NCBI RefSeq assembly: GCF_026719705.1
Contig: NZ_JAPPRR010000001.1
Location: 845,255-909,254 of the forward strand
DNA from: Pseudokordiimonas caeni
GTDB lineage: Bacteria > Pseudomonadota > Alphaproteobacteria > Sphingomonadales > Kordiimonadaceae
Reading direction: 5' to 3'
DNA: 64,000 bases
Position 1 is the stretch's first letter. Each line of letters begins with the position of its first letter. Positions 8,832-17,423 of the stretch are shown piece by piece. The notes beneath the pieces were generated by a model. The model was not told where the DNA came from. It saw only the letters and a list, made by a program, of their open reading frames with translations, and ran no database searches. A program made the position numbers and the translations under genes.

Positions 8832-9557
8832 ATGTCGTCCGCAGAGCCAAGGTTCAAGCGTATCCTTCTCAAACTGTCCGGTGAGGCCCTTATGGGGAAC
8901 GGCAGTTATGGCATCGACCCCGAAACGCTGGACCGCGTGACGCAGGAAATCAAACAGGCCCGCGATATCGGCACCGAAGTGTGCGTTGTTGTGGGAGCCG
9001 GTAATATCTTCCGCGGCCTCAAGGGGGCGGCCTCCGGGATCGACCGGGCCACTGCCGACTATATGGGCATGCTGGCGACGGTGATGAACGCACTGGCGCT
9101 GCAAAGTGCGCTTGAGCGTATCGGTGTGCATACCCGCGTGCAGTCGGCCATCCCGATGGCGAGTGTGTCGGAGCCCTATATCCGCCGCCGTGCCATCCGC
9201 CACCTTGAAAAGGGCCGCGTGGTGATTTTCGCGGCGGGGACCGGCAACCCCTTCTTCACCACCGACACGGCTGCAGCACTTCGCGCTGCCGAAATGAACT
9301 GCAACGCGCTTCTGAAGGGTACGCAGGTGGACGGTGTCTACAATGCCGACCCCAAGAAAGACCCTTCAGCCGTTCGCTACGAAACCCTCACCTACATGGA
9401 TGTGTTGCGCCAGGACCTGAAGGTCATGGATGCCTCGGCCATATCCCTCAGCCGCGAAAACAACATCCCGATCGTCGTGTTCTCGATCCATTCCGAAAAT
9501 GCGCTCGTGAACGTTCTGCAGGGCAAGGGAACCTGCACCATCGTCAGCGGAGAATGA
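8832..9557 (+). CDS. pyrH: UMP kinase
   Basis: Hexameric UMP kinase of the amino-acid-kinase fold, 241 residues, making UDP for pyrimidine nucleotide synthesis. The N-terminus reads [14 protein letters not shown], and GAGNIFRG at the nucleotide-binding loop, [15 protein letters not shown] and the C-terminal [18 protein letters not shown] are characteristic. AAAGGGGAG precedes the start. It sits between tsf and frr in the standard order; the gap after tsf has a terminator, so pyrH-frr likely has its own promoter. Confidence 0.97.
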   Translation: MSSAEPRFKRILLKLSGEALMGNGSYGIDPETLDRVTQEIKQARDIGTEVCVVVGAGNIFRGLKGAASGIDRATADYMGMLATVMNALALQSALERIGVHTRVQSAIPMASVSEPYIRRRAIRHLEKGRVVIFAAGTGNPFFTTDTAAALRAAEMNCNALLKGTQVDGVYNADPKKDPSAVRYETLTYMDVLRQDLKVMDASAISLSRENNIPIVVFSIHSENALVNVLQGKGTCTIVSGE

Positions 9558-9560
9558 TCC

Positions 9561-10115
9561 ATGAAAGAACAGATCAAGGAAATCGACCGGCGCATGAAAG
9601 GCGCGAATGACGCGCTGAAGCACGAATTTGCAGGCCTTCGTACCGGTCGCGCCAGCGCAAGCCTCTTGGAGCCCGTGGTGGTCGACCTTTATGGCTCGAT
9701 GATGCCGATCAACCAGGTTGGCACGATTTCGGTGCCGGAAGCCCGCATGCTGACCGTACAGGTCTGGGACCGTTCGGCCGTATCGGCCGTTGAAAAAGCC
9801 ATCCGCAACGCCGGCCTCGGCCTCAATCCGATGATCGACGGCCAGAATGTGCGCGTGCCGATCCCGGAACTGAACGAAGAGCGCCGCAAGGAGCTGCAGA
9901 AGGTTGCCGGCAAATATGCCGAACAGGCCCGCGTCGCTGTGCGCAACGTGCGCCGTGATGGCATGGACATGCTGAAGAAGGCCGAGAAAGACAAGGTCAT
10001 CAGCGAGGACGAGCACAAGAAATACTCGGACGAGGTACAGCAGCTGACCGACCGTCACATCAAGGACATTGATCAGGCCCTTGCTCAGAAAGAGCAAGAG
10101 ATCATGCAGGTATAA
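9561..10115 (+). CDS. frr: Ribosome recycling factor
   Basis: 184-residue RRF, which with EF-G splits post-termination ribosomes. The sequence has the typical [14 protein letters not shown] near the N-terminus, [17 protein letters not shown] in domain II and [18 protein letters not shown] in the C-terminal helix. It begins three bases after the pyrH stop, so the two are cotranscribed. Length equals the family norm. Confidence 0.98.
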   Translation: MKEQIKEIDRRMKGANDALKHEFAGLRTGRASASLLEPVVVDLYGSMMPINQVGTISVPEARMLTVQVWDRSAVSAVEKAIRNAGLGLNPMIDGQNVRVPIPELNEERRKELQKVAGKYAEQARVAVRNVRRDGMDMLKKAEKDKVISEDEHKKYSDEVQQLTDRHIKDIDQALAQKEQEIMQV

Positions 10116-10120
10116 GCCGA

Positions 10121-10882
10121 GTGCCCGACGACAGGCATAATCCGGTAAGCGATCCGGCGCGGGAAGGGGGCTCCGGCCATCCGTCTGCGCCCACCCATGT
10201 TGCCATCATCATGGATGGCAACGGGCGCTGGGCCGCCGCGCGCGGCTTGCCGCGTGCCGCCGGGCACCGGAAGGGCGCCGATGCCGTCCGCGCCGCCGTC
10301 CGCGGTGCGGTTATTCAGGGCGTTCGCTACCTGACCCTTTATGCCTTTTCGTCGGAAAACTGGAACCGCCCGGCTGACGAGGTCATGGACCTTATGGGGC
10401 TTCTGCGGACCTATCTTTCCCGCGAGATCAAGTCTCTGCACAAGGAAGGGGTGCGCCTGCGCATCATCGGCCGCCGCGACCGGCTCGCTGCCGACATCAA
10501 CAAGATGATCGACGACGCCGAGCACATGACCCGCGACAATGACCGGCTGACCCTCGTGATCGCGCTGAGCTATGGCTCGCGGGACGAGATTGTCAGGGCG
10601 GCCCGCGCGCTGGCCACGGCTGTGGTCGAAGGGCGGGAATCGCTTGAGAACCTCAATGAGGAACGCTTCGCGCTGGAGCTTTCCACCCACGACATTCCGG
10701 ATCCAGACCTGATCATCCGCACAAGCGGCGAGCAGCGCCTGTCGAACTTCCTGTTATGGCAGGCGGCTTATTCCGAATTCCTGTTCATGGATATCTACTG
10801 GCCGGATTTTGACGAGAAAACCTTTGCCGAGGCCGTCAGCGCCTATCATGGCCGCGACCGCCGCTTCGGCGCGCGCCCCTGA
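10121..10882 (+). CDS. uppS: Undecaprenyl diphosphate synthase
   Basis: cis-Prenyltransferase that extends farnesyl diphosphate with IPP to the C55 carrier lipid for peptidoglycan and other wall polymers. IIMDGNGRWA holds the catalytic Asp at residue 32; GHRKGADAVR, LYAFSSENW and the C-terminal RTSGEQRLSNFLLWQ and F-(x)-DIYWPDF motifs are present. The start is GTG five bases after frr; the first 25 residues are a low-complexity extension before the conserved core. Substrate could be supplied by ispA at 38.2 kb. Confidence 0.96.
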   Translation: MPDDRHNPVSDPAREGGSGHPSAPTHVAIIMDGNGRWAAARGLPRAAGHRKGADAVRAAVRGAVIQGVRYLTLYAFSSENWNRPADEVMDLMGLLRTYLSREIKSLHKEGVRLRIIGRRDRLAADINKMIDDAEHMTRDNDRLTLVIALSYGSRDEIVRAARALATAVVEGRESLENLNEERFALELSTHDIPDPDLIIRTSGEQRLSNFLLWQAAYSEFLFMDIYWPDFDEKTFAEAVSAYHGRDRRFGARP

Positions 10883-10898
10883 CGGAACGGGAGCAAGC

Positions 10899-11711
10899 AT
10901 GCCGCTCGGCCTCAGTGACAATCTCTTCAAACGTATCGTTGCAGCGCTCGCGCTGCTGCCACCTGTTCTTGGTGCTGTGTGGGCTGGCGGCTTGTGGTTC
11001 GATTGCCTCCTGATCCTTGGGGCGGCGCTTATGGCGTTCGAATGGGCAGGGCTCACGCTTGGCGGCTCGAAGGTTGCCGGTGCGCTGGTCCTGTTGCCCG
11101 TTGCCATGCTTATCCTCTTTTCCACACCGGTTTTCGCGGCTGTTGAAGGCGTCGCCTTGCTCGCCGTTCTGGCGATTGGCGGATGGCTTCTCGCCACCAA
11201 GGGGCAGGGGGCAGCTGGCCGCATCGGCTGGTGGGCCGCCGGGATCGGCTATGTGGGGGCGCCCATCTTCGCGCTCGACCTGATCCGCAAGTTGCCGGAA
11301 GGCTTCCTGACCGTGATTTTCGTTTTCCTGCTCGTCTGGGCGACGGACGTGGGCGGTTATTTCTTCGGCAAGGGCATCGGCGGGCCGAAGCTCGCGCCTG
11401 TCATCAGCCCGAAGAAGACATGGGCGGGGCTTCTCGGCGGCATGCTGCTGGCCGGTGCCGTGGGTGCTGCCATTGCTGCGATCACTGCTTGGCATAGTCC
11501 GATGGAGCTTGGCCTGCTGGCCGCTGGCCTCGCGGTCGTCGCCCAGATCGGCGATCTGTTTGAAAGTGCCGTGAAACGCCGCTTCGGCGCCAAGGATTCG
11601 GGCAACCTCATCCCCGGCCACGGCGGCATCCTTGACCGGGTGGACGGAATCGTTTTCGCGGCACCTGCTGCGGCACTCTATTTCCATTGGGCGGCGTCGG
11701 GCATACAATGA
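10899..11711 (+). CDS. cdsA: Phosphatidate cytidylyltransferase
   Basis: Integral-membrane CDP-diacylglycerol synthase, 270 residues, committing phosphatidic acid to phospholipid synthesis. Many hydrophobic segments are followed by the diagnostic signature AVKRRFGAKDSG through PGHGGILDRVDG near residues 228-250. The ATG at 10899 follows ACGGGAGCAAGC; an upstream in-frame ATG inside uppS would add 30 non-family residues. It lies 16 bases after uppS and overlaps an ATG in front of dxr. Confidence 0.95.
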   Translation: MPLGLSDNLFKRIVAALALLPPVLGAVWAGGLWFDCLLILGAALMAFEWAGLTLGGSKVAGALVLLPVAMLILFSTPVFAAVEGVALLAVLAIGGWLLATKGQGAAGRIGWWAAGIGYVGAPIFALDLIRKLPEGFLTVIFVFLLVWATDVGGYFFGKGIGGPKLAPVISPKKTWAGLLGGMLLAGAVGAAIAAITAWHSPMELGLLAAGLAVVAQIGDLFESAVKRRFGAKDSGNLIPGHGGILDRVDGIVFAAPAAALYFHWAASGIQ

Positions 11712-11737
11712 GCCTTCCGTGCAGCTTTGAGGGGCCC

Positions 11738-12895
11738 ATGAAGTCCATCACCATTCTTGGCGCAACCGGCTCGATCGGCCAAAGCACGCTTGATCTCCTG
11801 CGGCGCAACCCTGACCGTTTCAAGGTGGAAGCCCTGACGGCGCATTGCAGGGTGCAGGAACTGGCGGCCCTTGCGCGCGAGTTTAACGCTAGCGTCGCGG
11901 TGATCGGCCGGGAAGACCTGCTTGGTGAGCTCAAGGCTGCCCTTGCAGGGACGGACATCGAAGCAGCCGCAGGCGAGGGCGCAATCATTGAAGCTGCCAG
12001 CCGCCCGAGCGACATGGTGATGGCGGCTATCGTGGGCGCTGCCGGCCTTGCCCCCACCCTTGCCGCCGTACGGCGCGGGGCGACGGTGCTGCTTGCCAAC
12101 AAGGAAGTGTTGGTCTGTGCCGGTGATCTGATGATGGCCGAGGTGCGTCGGTCTGGTGCCACGCTTTTGCCGGTTGATTCCGAACATAACGCCATCTTCC
12201 AGGTCTTTGATTTCAACGCGCCCGAGCGGATCGACCGTATTGTGCTGACGGCTTCGGGTGGCCCCTGCCGCCAGACGCCTGCGGAGCGCCTGCCCTTCAT
12301 CACGCCGGCCGAGGCGGTGGCACACCCCAACTGGGATATGGGCGCCAAAATCTCGGTCGACAGCGCCACCATGATGAACAAGGGGCTGGAGGTCATTGAG
12401 GCCTTCCATCTGTTCCCGGTGAAGGCGAGCCAGATCGAGGTGCTGATCCACCCGCAATCGGTGATCCATTCGATGGTGCAATATGTGGACGGCTCGACGC
12501 TCGCGCAGCTCGGCTCGCCCGATATGCGCACGCCGATCGCCTATTGCCTCGCCTGGCCGGAGCGGATGACAGCCCCCGCCGAGCGGCTGGATCTTGGTCG
12601 TATCGGGGCGCTGACTTTCGAAGCACCCGATATGGAACGCTTCCGCTGTCTTGGGCTCGCACGCGCCGCCCTTGAGGCTGGCGGGGCCGCGCCGACGGTC
12701 CTGAATGCCGCCAACGAGATTGCCGTGGCAGCCTTCCTCGGGCACCGGCTTCGTTTCACCGATATCGCGGCACTGGTGGACGCAACCCTGTCGCTTGCAG
12801 ACATGAAAGCGCCACAATCGCTGGAGACTGTATTCGCACTTGATGCAGAGGCCCGCCGCATTGCAGATGGCCTCATCATGAAGTTCGCCGCGTGA
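11738..12895 (+). CDS. dxr: 1-deoxy-D-xylulose 5-phosphate reductoisomerase
   Basis: Second enzyme of the MEP isoprenoid pathway, 385 residues, converting DXP to MEP with NADPH. The start MKSITILGATGSIGQSTLDL carries the dinucleotide-binding loop; LPVDSEHNAIFQ supplies metal and substrate ligands, and NWDMGAKISVDSATMMNKGLE is conserved. The ATG at 11738 is preceded by GAGG; an ATG at 11708 overlapping the cdsA stop would add ten residues and is less likely. Together with dxs (39.2 kb), ispA and uppS it ties this window to isoprenoid supply. Confidence 0.96.
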   Translation: MKSITILGATGSIGQSTLDLLRRNPDRFKVEALTAHCRVQELAALAREFNASVAVIGREDLLGELKAALAGTDIEAAAGEGAIIEAASRPSDMVMAAIVGAAGLAPTLAAVRRGATVLLANKEVLVCAGDLMMAEVRRSGATLLPVDSEHNAIFQVFDFNAPERIDRIVLTASGGPCRQTPAERLPFITPAEAVAHPNWDMGAKISVDSATMMNKGLEVIEAFHLFPVKASQIEVLIHPQSVIHSMVQYVDGSTLAQLGSPDMRTPIAYCLAWPERMTAPAERLDLGRIGALTFEAPDMERFRCLGLARAALEAGGAAPTVLNAANEIAVAAFLGHRLRFTDIAALVDATLSLADMKAPQSLETVFALDAEARRIADGLIMKFAA

Positions 12896-12913
12896 CCGAA
12901 GGAATGGACGTCC

Positions 12914-14026
12914 ATGGAAGCCACTGAAGCCCCCGGCATTCTGCTCACCATCATTGCATTCGTCTGCGGGTTCAGCGCGCTCGTCTTCATTCATGAATGG
13001 GGTCACTATATCGTCGCCCGCATCTTCGGGGTGAAGATCGAATCCTTCTCCATCGGTTTCGGGCGCGAGATCGTGGGCTTCACGGACAAGCGTGGAGTGC
13101 GCTGGAAGTTCGGCTGGCTGCCGCTTGGCGGTTATGTGAAATTCTTCGGCGACCGCTCGGGCGCCAGCAACGCCGCCGAAGGCCTTGAGGCGCTGCCGAG
13201 CGAAGAACAGGCCGCCTGTTTCCATTTCAAACCGGTATGGCAGCGCGCGCTTATTGTGTTCGCGGGGCCTGCCGTGAACCTGATTGCTGCAGCCCTTGTG
13301 TTTGCCGCCTTCTACTGGAGCTACGGCATTTATGTCTCCGATCCGGTGGTTGGCGAGGTCGTGGCGGAAGGCGCTGCTGCGAAGGCTGGTATCCAGAAGG
13401 GGGACCGCATCCTGACGGTGGACGGTGCGCCGGTTGAACGCTTTAACGACATCGCCCCAATCGTGCGCCTTTACCCCGGCCGCCGCGTGCCGATCACGCT
13501 GGAACGCGACGGCAAGGAAATGGCGGTGACCCCGGTTCTCGGGATCGACTATATCGAAGACCGCTTCGGCAACCGCTATCCGTTCGGTGTCCTTGGTGTG
13601 CAGTCGGGCGAGATGCATGTTTATGAGCCGTCCTTTTTCCCTGCCATCGGGGAGGGTGTCCGCCAGACGGGCTCTATGATCAAGACGATCTTCACGACCA
13701 CCGGACAGATGCTTCTCGGCCTCCGGTCGCCGAAGGAACTGGGCGGGCCGCTGCGTATTGTCACCATGACAGGCGAGGCCGCGCAGAACGGGATCGAGAA
13801 CCTTCTTTGGTTCCTCGCCATCATTTCGGTCAATCTCGGTGTGATCAACCTGCTGCCCATTCCGGTGCTGGATGGGGGGCATCTTTTCTACTATGCGATC
13901 GAGGCCATCAAGGGTTCGCCCCTGACCGCCAAGGCGCAGGAAGCAGGATTTGTGGCGGGCTTCGCCCTGATGCTGCTTTTTATGCTGTTCGTCACATTGA
14001 ATGACTTGCAATCCATAGCGCTCTAG
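12914..14026 (+). CDS. rseP: Site-2 protease RseP
   Basis: Intramembrane zinc metalloprotease of 370 residues. The first membrane helix carries HEWGH at residues 27-31 (HEXXH zinc site); a PDZ domain follows (residues about 130-210, GDRILTVDGAPVERFND); the second active-site helix has NLLPIPVLDGGHLF near residue 310. It cleaves anti-sigma factors and leftover signal peptides. It has one PDZ domain where E. coli RseP has two, usual for alphaproteobacteria. It sits directly before bamA as in most Gram-negative bacteria. Confidence 0.95.
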   Translation: MEATEAPGILLTIIAFVCGFSALVFIHEWGHYIVARIFGVKIESFSIGFGREIVGFTDKRGVRWKFGWLPLGGYVKFFGDRSGASNAAEGLEALPSEEQAACFHFKPVWQRALIVFAGPAVNLIAAALVFAAFYWSYGIYVSDPVVGEVVAEGAAAKAGIQKGDRILTVDGAPVERFNDIAPIVRLYPGRRVPITLERDGKEMAVTPVLGIDYIEDRFGNRYPFGVLGVQSGEMHVYEPSFFPAIGEGVRQTGSMIKTIFTTTGQMLLGLRSPKELGGPLRIVTMTGEAAQNGIENLLWFLAIISVNLGVINLLPIPVLDGGHLFYYAIEAIKGSPLTAKAQEAGFVAGFALMLLFMLFVTLNDLQSIAL

Positions 14027-14081
14027 GCCACCTTCGGGCCCAAAGTGCCAAGACCATAAATTCAAGAATGGGCCGATAAAG

Positions 14082-16664
14082 TTGCAATCCAAGACTTTTC
14101 GTAATCTCTGCCACGCTTTGCCAGTGGTGATCGCGGGGGCCGCAGTCATGACGCCCCGGGTTCTTGCTCAAGATGCAGCCCAGATCGCGCAGCAGGTGCC
14201 GGTTATCCGCCAGATCAGCGTGATCGGCAGCGAGCGGGTGGAAGCTGAAACCGTTGCGTCTTACCTGACCGTGAAGACGGGTGACCGCTTCGAGGCCGGC
14301 AAGCTTGACGAAAGCCTCAAGAACCTTTTCGCAACCGGCCTGTTTTCGGATGTGGAACTTTCGCAGCAGAACGGCGTGCTGATCGTTCGGGTCGTTGAAA
14401 ACCCGATCATCAACCGCATCGTGTTCGAGGGCAACAAGCGCCTCGATAACGACAAGCTGATCGAGGAAGTGCGCCTGCGCCCGCGTATGGTTTTTACCCG
14501 TGCCAAGGTGCGTTCCGACGTGCAGCGCATGATGGAACTGTATCGCCGCTCGGGTCGCTTCGCCGCAATCATCGAGCCCAAGGTGGTGCAGCTTGACCAG
14601 AACCGCGTCGACCTGATCTTCGAGGTTCAGGAAGGTCCGAAAACCAAGGTCAGCCGTGTCAATTTCATCGGCAACCACAAATATTCGGATGGCGACCTGC
14701 GCGACGTGATGGCCACCAAGGAAGCCCGCTGGTGGAAAATCTTCACCTCGAACGACACGTTCGATCCGGACCGCCTGGCCTATGACCAGCAGCAATTGCG
14801 CCAGCATTATCTGAATGAAGGCTATGCCGACTTCCGCGTTGCTTCGGCTGTGTCCGAACTGACACCGGACCGCGAAGACTTCTTCATCACCTTCACGCTG
14901 GAAGAGGGCGAGCTTTACCATTTTGGCAAGATCAATGTGGTCAGCGAAATTCGCGATGTGGATGCCCGCCTGTTCGAGGCGTTCCTCCTGATGCGCGAAG
15001 GCGATATCTATAGCGCCAAGCGGATCGAGGACACGATTGAGGCCCTGACGAATGCGGCCGGCCTTCTGGGCTACGCATTCGTCGATATCCAGCCGCAGGT
15101 GGACCGAGACCGCGAAGGCCGCATCATCAATATCACCTTCACGGTGAAGGATGCGCCGCGCGTGTATGTCGAACGCATCAATATCCACGGCAACGTCCGG
15201 ACGCTCGACAAGGTGATCCGCCGCGAATTCCGCCTGCAGGAAGGCGATGCCTTCAACTCGGCGCTCGTGACGCGTTCGGAAAGCCGTCTTGACCGCCTTA
15301 GCTTCTTCCGTGAAGTCGAGGTCGAGAAGACGCAAGGCTCCGAGCCTGACCGCATGGTGCTGGACGTGAAGGTGGAAGAACAGGCAACGGGTGAATTGAA
15401 CCTTGGCGCCGGTTTCTCGAGCCTTGAGAATTTCATTTTCGACTTCTCGATCCGCGAGCGCAACCTTGCGGGGCGTGGCCAGGACCTGAGCCTTGGCCTG
15501 CGTCTGTCGGGCTACACCCAGCAGGCGACCCTCAGCTTCACCGAGCCCTATTTCATGGGCCGCAACGTTGCGGCGGGCGGTGACCTTTTCATCACGCGGA
15601 CCGAGCCCGGCATCTATAACACGGCCTACAGCTCGCTCTCGCGCGGCTTCTCGCTCCGTGCCGGGATGGCGATCAGCGAATTCTGGACCCTGTCGACCCG
15701 CTACACGCTGCGCTACGACACCGTGAAGCCGGTTGATTCCTATATCCAGAGCTATTTCGACTATTCGGTCTCGAGCCTGCAAACGCGGATCGAGAACGAT
15801 GACGCGGCGGCCCCGATCCTTCTGGACCGGTATGACCTCAACCGCGACGGCAAGATCGACGCGACGGACTTCGACCTCAACGGCGACGGCGCGCTGTCGC
15901 AGGATGAACAGCTCGATGTCTTCCCGCAATATTACCGGGAAAGCTTCGGCAGTTACTGGCAATCGATCATCGGCTACACGGTCGGCTTCGATACCCGTAA
16001 CAACCTGATCCGTCCGACGCGCGGTCACTCCTTCTACTTCAGCCAGGATTTCGCCGGCCTTGGCGGCAACGTCCGTTACCTGAAGACCCGTGTGAACTTC
16101 GACAACTACTGGACCCCGTGGGAAGGCTGGACCTTCCGGATCGGCGGCGAAAGCGGCTTTGTGGAAGGCATTGGCGAAAACGTCCGTTTCAGCGACAAAT
16201 TCTATATCGGCGGCCCGCGTATCCGCGGCTTCGACGCCGGCGGTATCGGTCCGCGCCGCTTCGCGCAGGCGACCAACACCCGGTCGGAAGGCGGCACGGC
16301 CTATTATATTGGCCGCGGCGAGCTTTTCTTCCCGCTGGGCGACGCAGCGCTTGAAATGGGTATCAATGCCTCGGCCTTCGTCGATGTCGGCTCGCTGTGG
16401 CGCGGCCAGCTCGACGGCGAGAAATGCGGCTTCTCGCTGAAGGAATATAACGATTATATTGACTTGGGTGACCCCGACGTCGATTTCCCGTACAATCTTG
16501 ATTGTATCGCGGGTGACTCGCCGTCGCCGCGTGTGGCCGTCGGTATCGGCTTCTCGTGGCAGTCGCCGTTCGGCCCGTTCCGTATCGATCTTGCCAAGAC
16601 GCTTAGGAAGCAGCTTGGCGACCAAACCCAGACGCTCCAGTTCAACGTGGGCACAACCTTCTAA
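14082..16664 (+). CDS. bamA: Outer-membrane protein assembly factor BamA, with EF-hand-like insert
   Basis: Essential insertase for outer-membrane beta-barrels, 860 residues. A signal peptide (about 29 residues, ending VLA) is followed by five POTRA domains (to about residue 430) and a 16-strand barrel ending in aromatic Phe (NVGTTF). RGFDAGGIGPR is the lid-loop motif of the Omp85 family. The start is TTG; no better ATG exists. The odd part is an insert in the barrel, in the position of extracellular loop 3, with two consecutive calcium-loop patterns at residues 585-596 and 598-609 (DLNRDGKIDATD and DLNGDGALSQDE). The extra length over E. coli BamA (810) is in line with such an insert. Confidence 0.96.
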   Translation: MQSKTFRNLCHALPVVIAGAAVMTPRVLAQDAAQIAQQVPVIRQISVIGSERVEAETVASYLTVKTGDRFEAGKLDESLKNLFATGLFSDVELSQQNGVLIVRVVENPIINRIVFEGNKRLDNDKLIEEVRLRPRMVFTRAKVRSDVQRMMELYRRSGRFAAIIEPKVVQLDQNRVDLIFEVQEGPKTKVSRVNFIGNHKYSDGDLRDVMATKEARWWKIFTSNDTFDPDRLAYDQQQLRQHYLNEGYADFRVASAVSELTPDREDFFITFTLEEGELYHFGKINVVSEIRDVDARLFEAFLLMREGDIYSAKRIEDTIEALTNAAGLLGYAFVDIQPQVDRDREGRIINITFTVKDAPRVYVERINIHGNVRTLDKVIRREFRLQEGDAFNSALVTRSESRLDRLSFFREVEVEKTQGSEPDRMVLDVKVEEQATGELNLGAGFSSLENFIFDFSIRERNLAGRGQDLSLGLRLSGYTQQATLSFTEPYFMGRNVAAGGDLFITRTEPGIYNTAYSSLSRGFSLRAGMAISEFWTLSTRYTLRYDTVKPVDSYIQSYFDYSVSSLQTRIENDDAAAPILLDRYDLNRDGKIDATDFDLNGDGALSQDEQLDVFPQYYRESFGSYWQSIIGYTVGFDTRNNLIRPTRGHSFYFSQDFAGLGGNVRYLKTRVNFDNYWTPWEGWTFRIGGESGFVEGIGENVRFSDKFYIGGPRIRGFDAGGIGPRRFAQATNTRSEGGTAYYIGRGELFFPLGDAALEMGINASAFVDVGSLWRGQLDGEKCGFSLKEYNDYIDLGDPDVDFPYNLDCIAGDSPSPRVAVGIGFSWQSPFGPFRIDLAKTLRKQLGDQTQTLQFNVGTTF

Positions 16665-16684
16665 GAGAATACAGGATCCAACAC

Positions 16685-17272
16685 ATGGCTACCCTTCTTC
16701 GCAATATTAAACGCGCTGCCGCGGGCTTCATGGCCGTTGCATGCTTCAGCATTGCCGTCAGCGCCCAGATCCTGATCGTCGACGACGACCGCGTGGAGCG
16801 TGAGGCAGCGGCCTACAAGGATTTCAACCTGCAAACGACCGACCTGCGCAACGGCATCGTCCAGCGCCGTCAGTTCATCAGCCGCGGCGGCGTGCTGGAG
16901 CAGCAGCTGGCCGAGCTTGAAAAGCAGAAGTCGATCATCGGCAACGACAAGTACGAAGCTGAAAAGCAGAAGCTTGAAGGTGCCTTCGTGCAGGCCCAGC
17001 GCGAGCTGCAGGTTCTGGAATATAATTTCGACCGCCTGCGCCAGGAAGCCATGGTCCAGGTGGAGCGTGCCCGCCAGCCGGTGATCCGCAACCTTCTCTC
17101 TGCCCGCAAGGCGCAGGTTATCATGGTGAAGCGTCTGGTGCTTGGCTCGGCTGCCGGCACCGATGTGACCACCGAGTTCATCGAGCAGCTTGATGCCGAA
17201 CTGCCGACCGTGCAGCTCAGCATGGGCGAGAAGGAAGGTGCAGCAGCACCTGCGCCCGAGAAGAAAAATTAA
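16685..17272 (+). CDS. skp: OmpH/Skp family periplasmic chaperone
   Basis: 195-residue periplasmic chaperone that holds unfolded outer-membrane proteins on their way to BamA. It has a signal peptide ending near VSAQ (residue 27), then a long charged alpha-helical tentacle region (residues about 60-130, rich in Glu, Lys, Arg and Gln), and a basic/Ala-Pro tail. It follows bamA by 20 bases and is closed by a terminator. The lpxD-fabZ-lpxA genes that usually come next are not here. Sequence identity to E. coli Skp is low by eye, so the assignment rests on architecture and neighbourhood. Confidence 0.88.
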   Translation: MATLLRNIKRAAAGFMAVACFSIAVSAQILIVDDDRVEREAAAYKDFNLQTTDLRNGIVQRRQFISRGGVLEQQLAELEKQKSIIGNDKYEAEKQKLEGAFVQAQRELQVLEYNFDRLRQEAMVQVERARQPVIRNLLSARKAQVIMVKRLVLGSAAGTDVTTEFIEQLDAELPTVQLSMGEKEGAAAPAPEKKN

Positions 17273-17301
17273 CAAGCCCCGATAAAGGGTTTGGTCAAAT
17301 G

Positions 17302-17331
17302 CCCCCGCGAGCAGCCCTCGCGGGGGTTTTT
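17302..17331 (+). terminator. Rho-independent terminator after skp
   Basis: CCCCCGCGAG (17302-17311) pairs with CTCGCGGGGG (17317-17326) around five bases, followed by five T. It ends the long rpsB/bamA block. Confidence 0.92.
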
Positions 17332-17349
17332 GTTTGTGCCCTGTTTCGT

Positions 17350-17379
17350 TTGACAGCGCTGTCAATTCGTCGGTACGCT
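17350..17379 (+). promoter_or_regulatory. LacI-family-type operator over a promoter for the GH97 gene
   Basis: TTGACAGCGCTGTCAA at 17350-17365 is a perfect 16-base palindrome with the central CG and the TGACA/TGTCA arms typical of LacI-family sugar regulators. Its left arm is also a consensus -35 (TTGACA); TACGCT at 17374-17379, 18 bases later, can be the -10. A repressor bound here would block the promoter. The GH97 start codon is about 45 bases beyond. No LacI gene lies in the window. Confidence 0.7.
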
Positions 17380-17423
17380 GGCCGCCTGACCGCCGGACCG
17401 TTCCGGCGCAGGGAGGGAAAAAC

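Noticed and set aside
11708-11737. Upstream ATG for dxr overlapping the cdsA stop
   Set aside because: Adds ten residues before the conserved MKSITILGATGSIG start, and the inner ATG has its own GAGG site.
15834-15908. EF-hand-like stretch as a sign of a fused dockerin or a misassembly
   Set aside because: The frame is continuous with barrel sequence on both sides and composition matches the gene, so it is a true insert in BamA.
11678-16625. Two long minus-strand frames opposite dxr-rseP and bamA
   Set aside because: Shadows of strongly supported essential genes; no domain recognised.
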